The notes under the pieces: generated by a model
Databases searched by the model: none
Told to the model about the DNA's origin: nothing
What the model saw: the letters and a program-made list of their open reading frames with translations, nothing else
Source of the DNA: Alicyclobacillus tolerans
Lineage (GTDB): Bacteria > Bacillota > Bacilli > Alicyclobacillales > Alicyclobacillaceae
Length of the DNA stretch: 38,049 nucleotides
Direction: 5' to 3'
Assembly: GCF_900142255.1 (NCBI RefSeq)
Contig: NZ_FRAF01000027.1
Coordinates: forward strand, 1 to 38,049
In this document: piece by piece, positions 8,501-16,941 of the stretch
How positions within the stretch are numbered: position 1 is the stretch's first letter
How the letters are laid out: every line of letters starts with the position of its first letter
Made by a program: the position numbers and the translations under genes

Positions 8501-11500
8501 ATTTTTTCTGGTGACGCTGGAGAAGAGGAAAGTAAAGACGACTCGCCAATAGATTGGCTACCTTCACTTGATCTGCCGTCAGCCCAAATTGCCTCCGTCT
8601 AACTTCAGCAGCTAGCCAAGCTCGATGAAACATACCCTCAAGTGCGCCAGGACGTTTAGCGTATTCTATGTGAGACATCGCTTCTTCCTCTGTATCCGCA
8701 CAAGCTGTTACCAAGTAAAACGTCGCGGATTGACCGGCAGACAAGTCAATAGTATGACGAAAAATAAACGCCGGATCAGCCACAGAACCTGTACTTCCTG
8801 ATAGCGGTTGGTTGAGACCTTGCGGGGCAGACATCGTGTCACCACGTTTTAGCAATTCTGCCCTATCTGATGAAAATTCCAGCACTGATAAATGATCCGA
8901 AGGGTCTGCTAAAAGTGCTTGAATGGTATACAACTCGTTTTCTTCGGCTGATCTCGCTCTTTTCTTGGCAACCAAACAACCTTCTTCCGGGCAAAACCTA
9001 GTTTCCACAAACAATTTGACAAAAGCAGGATGAGCCAAGTCAGCAGACTGTTCTGCCATGGACAGCTCAGTAAAGGTGGTTAAACAAAGTCGCAAATCTT
9101 TGTCGCCATGATTGAATACACGCAACCGTCTCAATTCAATAGGCGTTTCTGGATGAATTGTTATGGACAATTCACTTTCCAAGTTCCCCATTTGTTTTCT
9201 AAAACGACTGCTATCTGGCTGAAAACAAACTTTACCAAATTCTCGGCTACAAGGATAGAAGCTTGGTGAATCGGGTAAAGACTCTTGACCATTCAACACT
9301 TGCAAATAGATGGATGACCCATAAATCTCTGAAACTGCAAATTCTCTCCAACGTGTGATCGATACACCTCGATAACGCAACCAGCTGCCCCCCGCTGTGG
9401 TCTGCATGCTGGACAAACCTGCTCCTTCTAAGAGATTGACTTCTGGCCATGCTGGCCGTTGCTGAAATTCTCGACGCGCCACGTCATTTGTCTGCTGAAA
9501 ATCCGGAACTCCTTTGGGTAGGACTGGAGCCTGTTTCCAACGCGCCTTCGCTGCAGCTTTCTCTTGCAGCAATAATTCAGCAGCTCGCACAGCCAGGTGA
9601 CGGTGGAATCGTTGAATCATTTTCTGGTTGGTCAATACGTTGGCTATGGCTAGCAAAGCCATGCCCTGATGATGCGCCATATAACTGATAATGCGCTCTT
9701 CTTTTGATCCGGGAGGCAAGCGACGACGTGTGCAATCGAGCGCTTCATAAAATCCAAAATCTCCTTCCATACCGCGTCTGCTAAATTCAGCGAGCGCTTG
9801 CATGGCAGAATGTCCAGCAAAAGGAAGTGTCAGCAAGGTAGCATAAGGAGCAAGCACCAACTCATTTTGCTGTCCCCGGTCAAAAGCCAACCCCGGCACG
9901 CCAAAGGCACGATATTGATAAGACAAATGCTCATCAAACGCGTAGTACCCACTTTCTGAAATACCATAAGGAACACCGAGTAAGCGCGCATACGACTGTT
10001 GCTTTTCAATCACACCTTGATAGGTCTCGTCCCACAACCCACCCCGATAAGTTCGCATGATTAAAGAAGGCATAAAATATTCAAACATCGTTCCTGACCA
10101 CGAAAGGAGAGTATTGTGTTCACCTACGCGTACCATGGTCCGTCCTAACACAAACCAATGAGAAGCAGGAATTTGCCCCAGTGCAATGGCTATAAAGCTG
10201 GCTTGACGCGCTTCTGATGCGGCTAAGTCGTATAAAGTATCCTCCAATTTTTCGCTATCCAGATGATAGCCAATCGAAAACAACTGTTCTCGATAATGGA
10301 ACAATGGACGAAAATCTGTTTCTGCTATCAACCGACGAACACGTTTCAGCAATTTTTCCCAATTATTCTTTATATTTGACTGACTGCGTTCAGCTATAGC
10401 TTCCTCCAAGACCATCAGATAACCTACAAAGTTGCCTGAATCTACGGTTGATACATAGCGAGGCAACAGCGGGCGCAAATCTTCAGTGCTATACCAGTTC
10501 AGTAAATGGCCATGCCACTTGGGAAGGCGTTCGACAGTTGCTAGCGTGGAAGAGAGTCGTTCATATAATTGTTCTTCCGTCAGATAACCGAGATCGGCTG
10601 CTGCAACGGTCGATAATAAATACAGACCTATATTGGTAGGAGATGTTCTATGAGCGATTTGCTCGCCTTGAAAATATTGAACATTATCAGGCGGCAACCA
10701 ATTTTCTTCAGCCGTTACATAACAATTGTAAAAAGACCAAATTTTTTCAGACCAATGTCTCAAAGTTTGCAAGTCTTCCTGGGTCCAAAGTGGATTTTTA
10801 GCACGAGGTGGTTGTCTCAGCCAACGTTCAAACGGCCAACTGGCGAAGAAAAAGAATAGCAACAAACCAGCTGTTAGAAAATGCCCGTTCCAAGAAGTAA
10901 AGGTAACCGACAAAATCAAAAGGACATACAAGGAAATCCCTGTTTTTGTAAAAAGAAACGCAGGTTGCTTATGCTCTCTCGCTACTTGTGCTGATGGTGT
11001 CCATTCCAATAAGCGTCGATGGCTTATGATTAGCCGATAAAGAGTGCGCACAATAGCATCCACGGCCAACGCAACAGTAAACGGCAAAAAAATCACATCC
11101 ATACAGCATCGCAAAGTAACCATTTGCCATTCTTTACGACGTGATCGGCCCATTGTCAAACGGAATAGAGTCCTCAACCAAGGCAGAGCTAAGGTAACCA
11201 CAATCAACACCCACAACCGCCAACTCCAAGTTGTTTGGGCAAACGTGGCCAACCATGCCAGCAAAAGATAAGCAGGCGCCAGCATACTGCGGCGCAAATT
11301 ATCTATCATTTGCCAACGAGTTAATGAACAGAGATCTACTTTCTCTGATTGTCCTTCGGCATTGCGTACATACTTGCCAAACCAAGGAAGTAATTGCCAA
11401 TCGCCACGAATCCAGCGATGTAGACGTCGTTCGTGTTCATAGATGGTCTTAGGTTGAGATTCAAGCACTTCAACATCTGAAGCTAGACAGGTGCGCAAAA

Positions 11501-13658
11501 ATCCTCCTTCCAACAAATCGTGACTCAAAATACTGTTTTCTGGCAGACGTTTGGAGAGTACTTGCGCAAACATCTCCACATCAAACAATCCTTTACCGAC
11601 AAACGAAGCTTGACCAAACCAGTCCTGATACGGATGAGATACTGCAAATGCATACGGGTCGAGTCCTGGTTCAGCTGCTGTGCACTCTGCGTACCTTGAA
11701 GCAAAAACGGAATCGTAACTAGCCGCTACACGCGGCTGTAGTACCCCCATACCAGAAACTACGCGGGTTTTTGTCTCATTTAAACGCGGTCTATGCAAAG
11801 GATGGTGCATGGTAGCGACCAAGCGCCAAACAGCACCTATTGGCAAACGCGTATCGTGATCAACCGTAAAAATATAGCGTATCTTTGACAATACTGAACG
11901 TTCGCCTTGTATGTGAAAAAAACTTGTATCTTCATATCCCTGCAGCAGACGGACAAACTCTACTAATTTCCCCCGTTTCCGCTCCCATCCTAGATATAAC
12001 TTGTCAGACGCATGCCATTGCCGATCTCGATGAAACAGAAAAAACCGATCACTGCCATATTCTTCTTGAATTTTTGCCATTCGTTCACTCGCATAAGCAA
12101 GTAATTCTGCATCTGCTTCTGAGCAAGCTGACTGACTATCCGGAAAATCAGCCAACACGGCAAAGTGAATATGCTCTTGGCGATTTGCCAATGCATGCGT
12201 GAGAAGTCGTTCATATACGTCATCCACATCTTCTTTATGACTCCAAAGAATTGGCATAACCACCATCGTACGAGCATCCTCAGGAAGACTTTCACTAAAA
12301 TCGTATCGCAGCAACGGCCATGGCTGGCACGTTTTTACAATGGTCGTATGTACCCATTCTAAAGCCCATTCACTTGCAGGGAATATGATCAGTAGAGCAG
12401 CCACAACAGCTATCCACAGAGAACTTCGCCAAGCTATGGAGGGTAATGTCAAATCCACCATAATCCAAAATATCAAAGCTATCGCTAGACCTAAGGCTGT
12501 AAAATAAGCCAGATATGGTCTGCGACGAAGCGGCAGCGAGGGTAAGAAACGCGGTTTGGCTAATTGTGATAGATATTGATGAAGCAGATGTTGTCCCATG
12601 GGCTCAAGTAGATAGTAAGCAGGTGAAGCTTCTTTCACTTCAGAGCCATGTGCTTCAAACGCATTTTCAGCAAGTTTTAAACATCCTTCAGTGACCATCA
12701 TTTCCGGCAAAGCAAGTTTTCGCGCCAGTTTGCGGATACTGTGCAAAAGTTGATGCTGACTTTTCTTGTCTAAACGCGGATAATCAGCAAAAGCATGTTC
12801 TTGCAAAAGAATTTCTACACGACAGATTTTCGCAACAATATCCTGCCAACATTCACGTTCTAATCGATGTAATGTTTGAACAAGATATCCAGAATTTAAT
12901 TGCAAATCCACTTGAAATTGATGCTCTATGGAAATCATTTGTTGCAGATCTTGACTAGACTGTTGAACATAACTCAACAACCAATGATGAACCGTGTCTT
13001 CATTCGAGGATAACTCATTCAAATGCTGGGTCAAATGAACAATTTCAACTGGAGTGAAGGAGGATGAGTGGGCATATTCTGCAACCTTTTGAGCAATATC
13101 CTCATGGGTCCGTTCGGATTGGCGAACCTTTTGCATCCAATCTGAAATCTTTCGACAGACTTGGCTTCTATGCTCAACCTCGCGCATAGCAGCAGACAAT
13201 TGAGAAATGGCTGCCATCCGCAAAGCATCCAAGAGCATGAAACACTCCTGTATTTGCAAAATGGCAACCTCTTGATAGGCTGAAATGTATTGTAGAAATG
13301 TATGGATTTGATATTGACCTTGAACAGCCTGCAGATAGTCACTTGCAATGGCTTCAATACGCGTTTTCCCTGTCTGTTGCAAATACGGTAAATGTCGAAC
13401 GGCCTGGCGAGACCAATGGTTAATCACCAAGTCTGACTGTATTTCCAAAAACGCAAAGTGATCTAACAGCCAGTCTTCTGCAGGCTGACTGCACTCAGAT
13501 CTTTGCTGCTGCAACTGCTGGACAAAGGCGCGCATACTATCCATTGCACGCTTAAATTCACGCAATCCGCGCTGTGCCAGAAGCACCGGAGTCCGTCCAA
13601 TTTCATGTGTGAGGGCAATAGTTTGCGCTCGTTCCTGCAAAGAATGGTTTTCGAACAT
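5523..13658 (-). CDS. Cyclic beta-1,2-glucan synthase-like protein (GT84-GH94), 2711 aa
   Basis: A giant membrane enzyme of the NdvB/Cgs family, which builds, trims and cyclises beta-1,2-glucan. The order seen is as follows. Residues 1-380 are a helical N-terminal region. Membrane segments lie at about 381-402 and 412-436. A GT84 glycosyltransferase domain follows with VDHDTRLP (about 599-606), SHDLLEGG (about 712) and the ERRLHRWIRGDWQ acceptor motif (about 742-755). More membrane segments lie at about 790-827, 850-870 and 907-942. A glycoamylase-like domain (about 970-1345) is next, and the C-terminal half is GH94 phosphorylase-like with the catalytic GDWNDG near 2377. No internal stop or shift is seen. 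The start at 13658 has GGGAGG a few bases upstream. It lies 152 bp behind codY. Such enzymes are best known from Proteobacteria; whether this one makes cyclic or linear sophoro-glucan is unknown. Confidence 0.92.
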   Translation of the reverse strand: MFENHSLQERAQTIALTHEIGRTPVLLAQRGLREFKRAMDSMRAFVQQLQQQRSECSQPAEDWLLDHFAFLEIQSDLVINHWSRQAVRHLPYLQQTGKTRIEAIASDYLQAVQGQYQIHTFLQYISAYQEVAILQIQECFMLLDALRMAAISQLSAAMREVEHRSQVCRKISDWMQKVRQSERTHEDIAQKVAEYAHSSSFTPVEIVHLTQHLNELSSNEDTVHHWLLSYVQQSSQDLQQMISIEHQFQVDLQLNSGYLVQTLHRLERECWQDIVAKICRVEILLQEHAFADYPRLDKKSQHQLLHSIRKLARKLALPEMMVTEGCLKLAENAFEAHGSEVKEASPAYYLLEPMGQHLLHQYLSQLAKPRFLPSLPLRRRPYLAYFTALGLAIALIFWIMVDLTLPSIAWRSSLWIAVVAALLIIFPASEWALEWVHTTIVKTCQPWPLLRYDFSESLPEDARTMVVMPILWSHKEDVDDVYERLLTHALANRQEHIHFAVLADFPDSQSACSEADAELLAYASERMAKIQEEYGSDRFFLFHRDRQWHASDKLYLGWERKRGKLVEFVRLLQGYEDTSFFHIQGERSVLSKIRYIFTVDHDTRLPIGAVWRLVATMHHPLHRPRLNETKTRVVSGMGVLQPRVAASYDSVFASRYAECTAAEPGLDPYAFAVSHPYQDWFGQASFVGKGLFDVEMFAQVLSKRLPENSILSHDLLEGGFLRTCLASDVEVLESQPKTIYEHERRLHRWIRGDWQLLPWFGKYVRNAEGQSEKVDLCSLTRWQMIDNLRRSMLAPAYLLLAWLATFAQTTWSWRLWVLIVVTLALPWLRTLFRLTMGRSRRKEWQMVTLRCCMDVIFLPFTVALAVDAIVRTLYRLIISHRRLLEWTPSAQVAREHKQPAFLFTKTGISLYVLLILSVTFTSWNGHFLTAGLLLFFFFASWPFERWLRQPPRAKNPLWTQEDLQTLRHWSEKIWSFYNCYVTAEENWLPPDNVQYFQGEQIAHRTSPTNIGLYLLSTVAAADLGYLTEEQLYERLSSTLATVERLPKWHGHLLNWYSTEDLRPLLPRYVSTVDSGNFVGYLMVLEEAIAERSQSNIKNNWEKLLKRVRRLIAETDFRPLFHYREQLFSIGYHLDSEKLEDTLYDLAASEARQASFIAIALGQIPASHWFVLGRTMVRVGEHNTLLSWSGTMFEYFMPSLIMRTYRGGLWDETYQGVIEKQQSYARLLGVPYGISESGYYAFDEHLSYQYRAFGVPGLAFDRGQQNELVLAPYATLLTLPFAGHSAMQALAEFSRRGMEGDFGFYEALDCTRRRLPPGSKEERIISYMAHHQGMALLAIANVLTNQKMIQRFHRHLAVRAAELLLQEKAAAKARWKQAPVLPKGVPDFQQTNDVARREFQQRPAWPEVNLLEGAGLSSMQTTAGGSWLRYRGVSITRWREFAVSEIYGSSIYLQVLNGQESLPDSPSFYPCSREFGKVCFQPDSSRFRKQMGNLESELSITIHPETPIELRRLRVFNHGDKDLRLCLTTFTELSMAEQSADLAHPAFVKLFVETRFCPEEGCLVAKKRARSAEENELYTIQALLADPSDHLSVLEFSSDRAELLKRGDTMSAPQGLNQPLSGSTGSVADPAFIFRHTIDLSAGQSATFYLVTACADTEEEAMSHIEYAKRPGALEGMFHRAWLAAEVRRRQFGLTADQVKVANLLASRLYFPLLQRHQKKWAMQNTLGQSALWSKGISGELPIVFLRISHLADMPFVISLARIQQWLIQQGCDCDLLIMDATDGGYRDELMNRLKTSLGHSGHFVEERVHVLRQSQQTEEVLRLLKSVARVHLRAEGPSLEHQLRQTEYQPIALQDQEIKDIMAHTVRPEWPAKPLHWPAEPLHSMFWNGYGGFQKGGQIYQMAVHLNRPLPRPWSMILANSHFGCLLTELGTGYTWWRNSREWKISPWSNDPLLDPPGEVIYLRDDEAGEVWSPMPKPLGGQKWFTVSYEKGRVTYTSQQSGIEQELEVTVHARLPVKMMRIRLKNTTPQVRRMSLFAVVSWVLGVQRQPFDPFYHIEWDEKRKLLLANHRYADTLKDAHAFIHACQLGENGIEENPQIYYSASLMDIYGPSGSPEQPLMICSREFLPNRLLSWPEPCGALQVCFSIASGATKELLIWIGAAESKQAALRVFDELTDSMIHNEVLPAQLSETSLFAYAAWTEKIWVNTPNAAFNTLMNGWLLYQALVCRLWARTAFYQAGGAYGFRDQIQDSLAFLQIDPSLCREQILRSAAHQYQEGDVQHWWHEETGKGIRTRFSDDLLWLPYAVLRYVETTGDQSIWQESVAFLYSPPLRDGELERYEDTCISNENASLTEHCRRALHRAWRLGEHGLPLIGIGDWNDGFSRIGAEGRGESVWLGWFLLDILSRFQRIQPYPFTEEEREEWRIKAEKLRASMEREAWDGFWYRRAFHDAGFWIGTSTATECRIDALAQSWSVISGAAEPDRQEQAMRSFLRELVDERWMLARLLTPAFNHSHPSPGYIQGYPPGLRENGGQYTHGVIWSIVALAMLGEGDQAFHLFQMLSPISHTSSSQGVWRYGNEPYVMSADVYTAPPHEGRAGWSWYTGAAGWMYQAGLEWILGVRKEGERLIIQPAVPEEWQEFSLRYTYGDSVYNIQVMLDREQTETIWEDLDSGQKSSFLTLVDDGRQHRFCVKVAVTNKKLATNAFALEQA

Positions 13659-13810
13659 AGGGCCTCCCGGAAAAAACTTGTCTCCGGTTAAATTCCCCTA
13701 TTTCTCCATCTTTATAAGTGCGCATTCCGATTTTGGAACAAGTTTTTCTTGCTCACCAGGAATAAAATTTGCCACCTCACGAGGCGCATAACCACCTAGC
13801 AGCTGCCATT

Positions 13811-14593
13811 TTAGCGGTCGAATTGGCGGTTAATTTCATCCTCTACAAAAGCGTTCAATACACGCAAATGTGTACCTTTCATACCAAGCGAACGACTTTC
13901 AATGGTTCCCGCACTTTCCAACTTACGAATACTATTCACAATAACAGAACGGGTAACACCATGTTCATCGGCTATTTGACTACTGACGACAATGCCATCT
14001 GGAGAATTTTTTACCGCATCGACCAAATATTTGGCTACTTGTAATTCGGAGAAAGACAGTGACTCTACAGCCAAATGTGCAAGCGCACGCTGGCGACTTT
14101 CCTCTTCTTTTCGCTGTTGGCGCGAATGTACAACTTCAAGCGCCACAATCGAAGCAGCATATTCAATCAATACCATATCTTCTTCACTGAATTGTTGATT
14201 AGTGCGAGCAAAAACAAGCGTTCCCTGTCGTTCACGTGCACCAATCACGGGTGCAATGGCGATATGCTTACTGCGAAAACTTTCATTTTCTTCAGGAGAA
14301 AAAACGTAGAAAGGTTCCTTATCCTCCAAATTGGCCACGGTTTGTTCAATTGTAAGCAAATGCTTGTTAAAATCCCCGGGGAAGCGTTGATCGCGGGTCA
14401 TGATATCCAGCCACTCTTCCGTTAACGCATGTTCTGCTACGCCATAACCAAGAATTTTTCCCTTTCTACCAACAATATAAGTATTTGCAGTCAAAACACG
14501 GCTCAGAAACTCCGCCACCTCATGAAAATTCACCTGTTCGTTTGCGCTGCGCAACAACTTACCCATTTCTTGAACCTTGTCCAATAATCTCAT
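13811..14593 (-). CDS. codY: GTP- and branched-chain amino acid-sensing global repressor CodY
   Basis: The 260-residue length matches CodY. The protein has an N-terminal GAF ligand domain (about 1-155) that in this family binds isoleucine, leucine and valine. A linker follows, then a C-terminal winged helix-turn-helix (about 203-226, SSQIADEHGVTRSVIVNSIR), the family signature. It senses amino acid and GTP sufficiency and represses starvation genes. The start ATG at 14593 has GAGGTG about 6 nt upstream. Unusually for Bacilli, no clpY/clpQ or xerC genes sit beside it. The flanks are a methyltransferase gene and the glucan synthase, both in the same direction. Confidence 0.96.
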   Translation of the reverse strand: MRLLDKVQEMGKLLRSANEQVNFHEVAEFLSRVLTANTYIVGRKGKILGYGVAEHALTEEWLDIMTRDQRFPGDFNKHLLTIEQTVANLEDKEPFYVFSPEENESFRSKHIAIAPVIGARERQGTLVFARTNQQFSEEDMVLIEYAASIVALEVVHSRQQRKEEESRQRALAHLAVESLSFSELQVAKYLVDAVKNSPDGIVVSSQIADEHGVTRSVIVNSIRKLESAGTIESRSLGMKGTHLRVLNAFVEDEINRQFDR

Positions 14594-14970
14594 GTTCTAC
14601 ACCTCTTTGTTATTTTCTTTCGACCACCCAATGTCATATCGGTGGAACTGGTTTATGGTTGTAAATAATTTCTGATTCTTCCAAATGTTTTTTGCCCAAT
14701 TTGGAAGGCCACAGCAATCATACACCCGTAGCTTAACATACTGTTCCGACAAATGACCACAAATTGTGTCAATTTGCGACACAAATTTAACAATTTTCGA
14801 AGGGATAGTCTTATTCCTCTTTCAGGATTGCAAATTTTATATTTTCCAGCGTATCCTGCACGTCAACCAATTATCCAGAATCAACGTATAAATCAATTTC
14901 AAATATTGAGAAATTTCTTTTCAAAACAAAACTGACCACGGTTTCTACGGGCCAGTCATTCTTCATCACT
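14594..14970. other. 377-bp AT-rich intergenic region upstream of codY
   Basis: It holds the methyltransferase terminator at its right end (14921-14957) and, presumably, the codY promoter, although I find no clear -35/-10 pair. A 21-bp inverted repeat, TTGTGTC-N7-GACACAA, lies at 14764-14784 and could be an operator. A 61-codon minus-strand ORF here has no ribosome binding site and no recognisable product. Confidence 0.5.
14921..14957 (-). terminator. Terminator after the yerC-methyltransferase pair
   Basis: On the minus strand the stem ACTGGCC / GGTCAGT (one G-T pair) has a 12-nt loop and is followed by TTTGTTTT. Confidence 0.65.
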
Positions 14971-15654
14971 TTAAGCAGTCGGCAGTTCTTTCCGTTTGAC
15001 AACTCTGACAAAACTCGCTAACCCACCTAACATATAATGCTGTTTAATCAGTTCAGCCTCTGGAATTTGAGGATTTTCTAAGGAGCGGATCATCAGAGGA
15101 TTGCAACGAGCAGCCGTTGCTGCCCAGGAAACAAACATGTCCTTGTCCAACTGAGTAATACCATTATTCATGCAATACTGTTCTGCCGCCCAAAGATTCA
15201 TATTGCGAGAAGGATTGACCATAATCAACCTTCCTCCCGGCTTGAGCGTACGCATCATTTCACGAATGGCCTTTAACGGATCGTCCAATAAAAACAGAAG
15301 ATTAACACAAAAGATAACTGAAAAGCGATAATCCGGATAAGGAAGATGACTGGCATCTGCGACTTGAAAAGCTACATTGTCAATTTTATATTTGATTGCA
15401 TTGCGCCGGGCACGTTCTACCATTCGTTCATCTTTATCCACAAAGTAAACTGTATTCACTCTATGAGCCAAATAGAGACCCAGCCAACCAGCACCACACG
15501 CCATGTCTACCACATCGTCCATTTCGCGAATGCTTGCCGTATGCAGACAGGTCATCTGTAATTCACGATGCCAAGCAGCCTGTCCCATTAAATCAAAAAA
15601 ATCAATTGGATCTTGAACAAACTCAAAACGTTCTCTACCCCATTTATCAATCAT
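14971..15654 (-). CDS. Class I SAM-dependent methyltransferase
   Basis: It has a Rossmann-fold methyltransferase core of UbiE/Methyltransf_11 type. Motif I is VDMACGAGWLGL (about residue 50). The acidic loop VYFVDKDERMV follows, then ADASHLPYPDYRFSVIFC and the post-core LKPGGRLIMVNPSR. The substrate is not predictable. The ORF could begin at 15669. ATG at 15654 overlaps the yerC stop by 8 bp (ATGATTGA) and has GGGGAT upstream, so translational coupling to yerC is likely and I chose it (227 aa). The two genes thus look like one operon. Confidence 0.82.
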   Translation of the reverse strand: MIDKWGRERFEFVQDPIDFFDLMGQAAWHRELQMTCLHTASIREMDDVVDMACGAGWLGLYLAHRVNTVYFVDKDERMVERARRNAIKYKIDNVAFQVADASHLPYPDYRFSVIFCVNLLFLLDDPLKAIREMMRTLKPGGRLIMVNPSRNMNLWAAEQYCMNNGITQLDKDMFVSWAATAARCNPLMIRSLENPQIPEAELIKQHYMLGGLASFVRVVKRKELPTA

Positions 15655-15988
15655 ACGTCTTATCCCCATCTCCGCCTTGGCGCCAATGGTTGGTTTGTTC
15701 TTGCTGCAATCTCTTCAAAACCGTGACATAACCGTCTGCACCATAGTACAAACAGCGTTTGACACGACTGATGGTGGCGGTACTGGCGCCCGTTTCTTCT
15801 TCAATTTGATGATACGTGAGTCCTTGCTGGAGCATCTCCGCAACTGCCAAGCGCTGAGCAAGCGATTTAATTTCTCCGATTGTGCAGAGGTCTTCAAAAA
15901 ATGCATAACATTCATCCATTGTCTCCAATGACAGAACTGCCTGAAAAAGTTTATCTACGTGTTTGTCACGGAGACGCTCAAACGGCAT
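15647..15988 (-). CDS. yerC: YerC/YecD family TrpR-related transcriptional regulator
   Basis: This 113-residue protein carries the TrpR-type helix-turn-helix. IKSLAQRLAVAEML is followed by the recognition segment TYHQIEEETGASTATISRV (about residues 55-75). YerC proteins are small cytosolic DNA-binding proteins found in many Bacilli; their targets are poorly known. The start ATG at 15988 follows AGAGGATGG. It overlaps the methyltransferase gene. A palindrome-embedded promoter lies about 70 bp upstream (16051-16079). Confidence 0.85.
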   Translation of the reverse strand: MPFERLRDKHVDKLFQAVLSLETMDECYAFFEDLCTIGEIKSLAQRLAVAEMLQQGLTYHQIEEETGASTATISRVKRCLYYGADGYVTVLKRLQQEQTNHWRQGGDGDKTYD

Positions 15989-16050
15989 AGTAACCCATCC
16001 TCTAATTTACGAAGTCACTTATCCGCATGGTATCACATGTTAACAACTTT

Positions 16051-16079
16051 TTGATAATTTCCTATAAAATTTTTATCAA
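16051..16079 (-). promoter_or_regulatory. Candidate promoter/operator of yerC
   Basis: On the minus strand TTGATA (16074-16079) and TATCAA (16051-16056) are spaced 17 bp, like -35 and -10 boxes. The same bases form a perfect 7-bp inverted repeat TTGATAA-N15-TTATCAA. A dimeric regulator could therefore cover the promoter. The -10 box is only a moderate match. Confidence 0.4.
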
Positions 16080-16082
16080 AGA

Positions 16083-16277
16083 TCAGCGGTGAATGGATTC
16101 AAGAACCTCTAAACAATGTTTGATTTCATCTAACCTTGCTTGAAGTTTTACCTCTGCTTCGCTGCTAATCTCCGGTTGCTCAAGTTGTTCTTGTAACTGC
16201 TTTTGCCTGCGATGCAAGGCGCGCTGCATTTGACGAATGGCATCTGCATATCCAATCTCTTCAGGCGTGGGCATCAT
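16083..16277 (-). CDS. Small coiled-coil protein of unknown function
   Basis: A 64-residue protein (MMPTPEEIGYADAIRQMQ at the N-terminus), highly charged and rich in Gln, Glu and Arg, with heptad-like helices over most of its length. There is no membrane segment and no family I recognise. The ORF runs further upstream to 16424, but only in the shadow of the XRE gene. ATG at 16277 has AAAGGGAA just upstream and overlaps the end of that gene by 17 bp, so it is the likely coupled start. It is the third gene of an XRE-XRE cassette and may be a partner of the longer regulator. Confidence 0.65.
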   Translation of the reverse strand: MMPTPEEIGYADAIRQMQRALHRRQKQLQEQLEQPEISSEAEVKLQARLDEIKHCLEVLESIHR

Positions 16278-16941
16278 GAAGTTCCCTTTCTTCCTTGGAA
16301 TCATATAGACGGTGACAAATCTGATCGACAAGCGGCTGCATCTGATACCAGTTCCACCTTTGCAGCAATTGACATTCCTGTTGACTCCACCAATCGGCAG
16401 CTTCCATTCGACCCAGATGAGCATAAATATTTCTGCGAGTAGCTGCGTCTACCACCAGACGCTGTAATTCTTCCTTGCGCTGTATTTCCCTCTGTCTGCT
16501 TTCTCTGCTTTTTCCTGCTGGAATCAGCCAGACGCAGTCTAATCTTCTCTCAAAATCGTACCAGTCCAATTCGTTTGTGAGACTTTGAGAGGAGATAAGA
16601 TAGTGTTGATATAGCAATTTCTCTTGTATATCAAGCAAATCCTCTCTAATTTGATATAATTCTTTCAAACCCTCAGGTTGGGATAACTCAGATAGCAAAA
16701 AAGCATGCCAAGCCTTTTGCAAAAGTTTCCCTTGCAGGAGAGAACTGTCATCTGCTGCGAATAGTTGTTCCACTGAACAACACAATCTTTGGGAAAGTGC
16801 TTCCGCCAACTCGTTGGACGGCTTTACTAACCCTCTTTCAAGAAGAGAAATATGACTCTGAGAGGTCAGTCCTTTCGCCAATTCAAATTGTGACAGTCGC
16901 ATCTCTTTTCGTCTTTTTTCCAGTCCTGTACGGAGACTCAT
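16261..16941 (-). CDS. XRE-family HTH protein with a long C-terminal region
   Basis: 226 residues. The N-terminal Cro/CI-type HTH spans about residues 5-60 (EKRRKEMRLSQFELAKGL, then SQSHISLLERGLVKPS). It is followed by about 160 residues of charged, Trp- and Gln-rich alpha-helical sequence I cannot assign, such as a sensor or oligomerisation domain. ATG at 16941 overlaps the TGA of the upstream 72-aa XRE gene (ATGA), and its ribosome site GGAGGAG lies inside that gene. An in-frame GTG at 16962 would place the ribosome site inside the coding region, so it is less likely. The arrangement implies co-translation with both neighbours. Confidence 0.78.
   Translation of the reverse strand: MSLRTGLEKRRKEMRLSQFELAKGLTSQSHISLLERGLVKPSNELAEALSQRLCCSVEQLFAADDSSLLQGKLLQKAWHAFLLSELSQPEGLKELYQIREDLLDIQEKLLYQHYLISSQSLTNELDWYDFERRLDCVWLIPAGKSRESRQREIQRKEELQRLVVDAATRRNIYAHLGRMEAADWWSQQECQLLQRWNWYQMQPLVDQICHRLYDSKEERELHDAHA

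Noticed and set aside
14597-14782. 61-codon minus-strand ORF upstream of codY
   Set aside because: No ribosome site, no recognisable domain, and it covers the likely codY promoter region.
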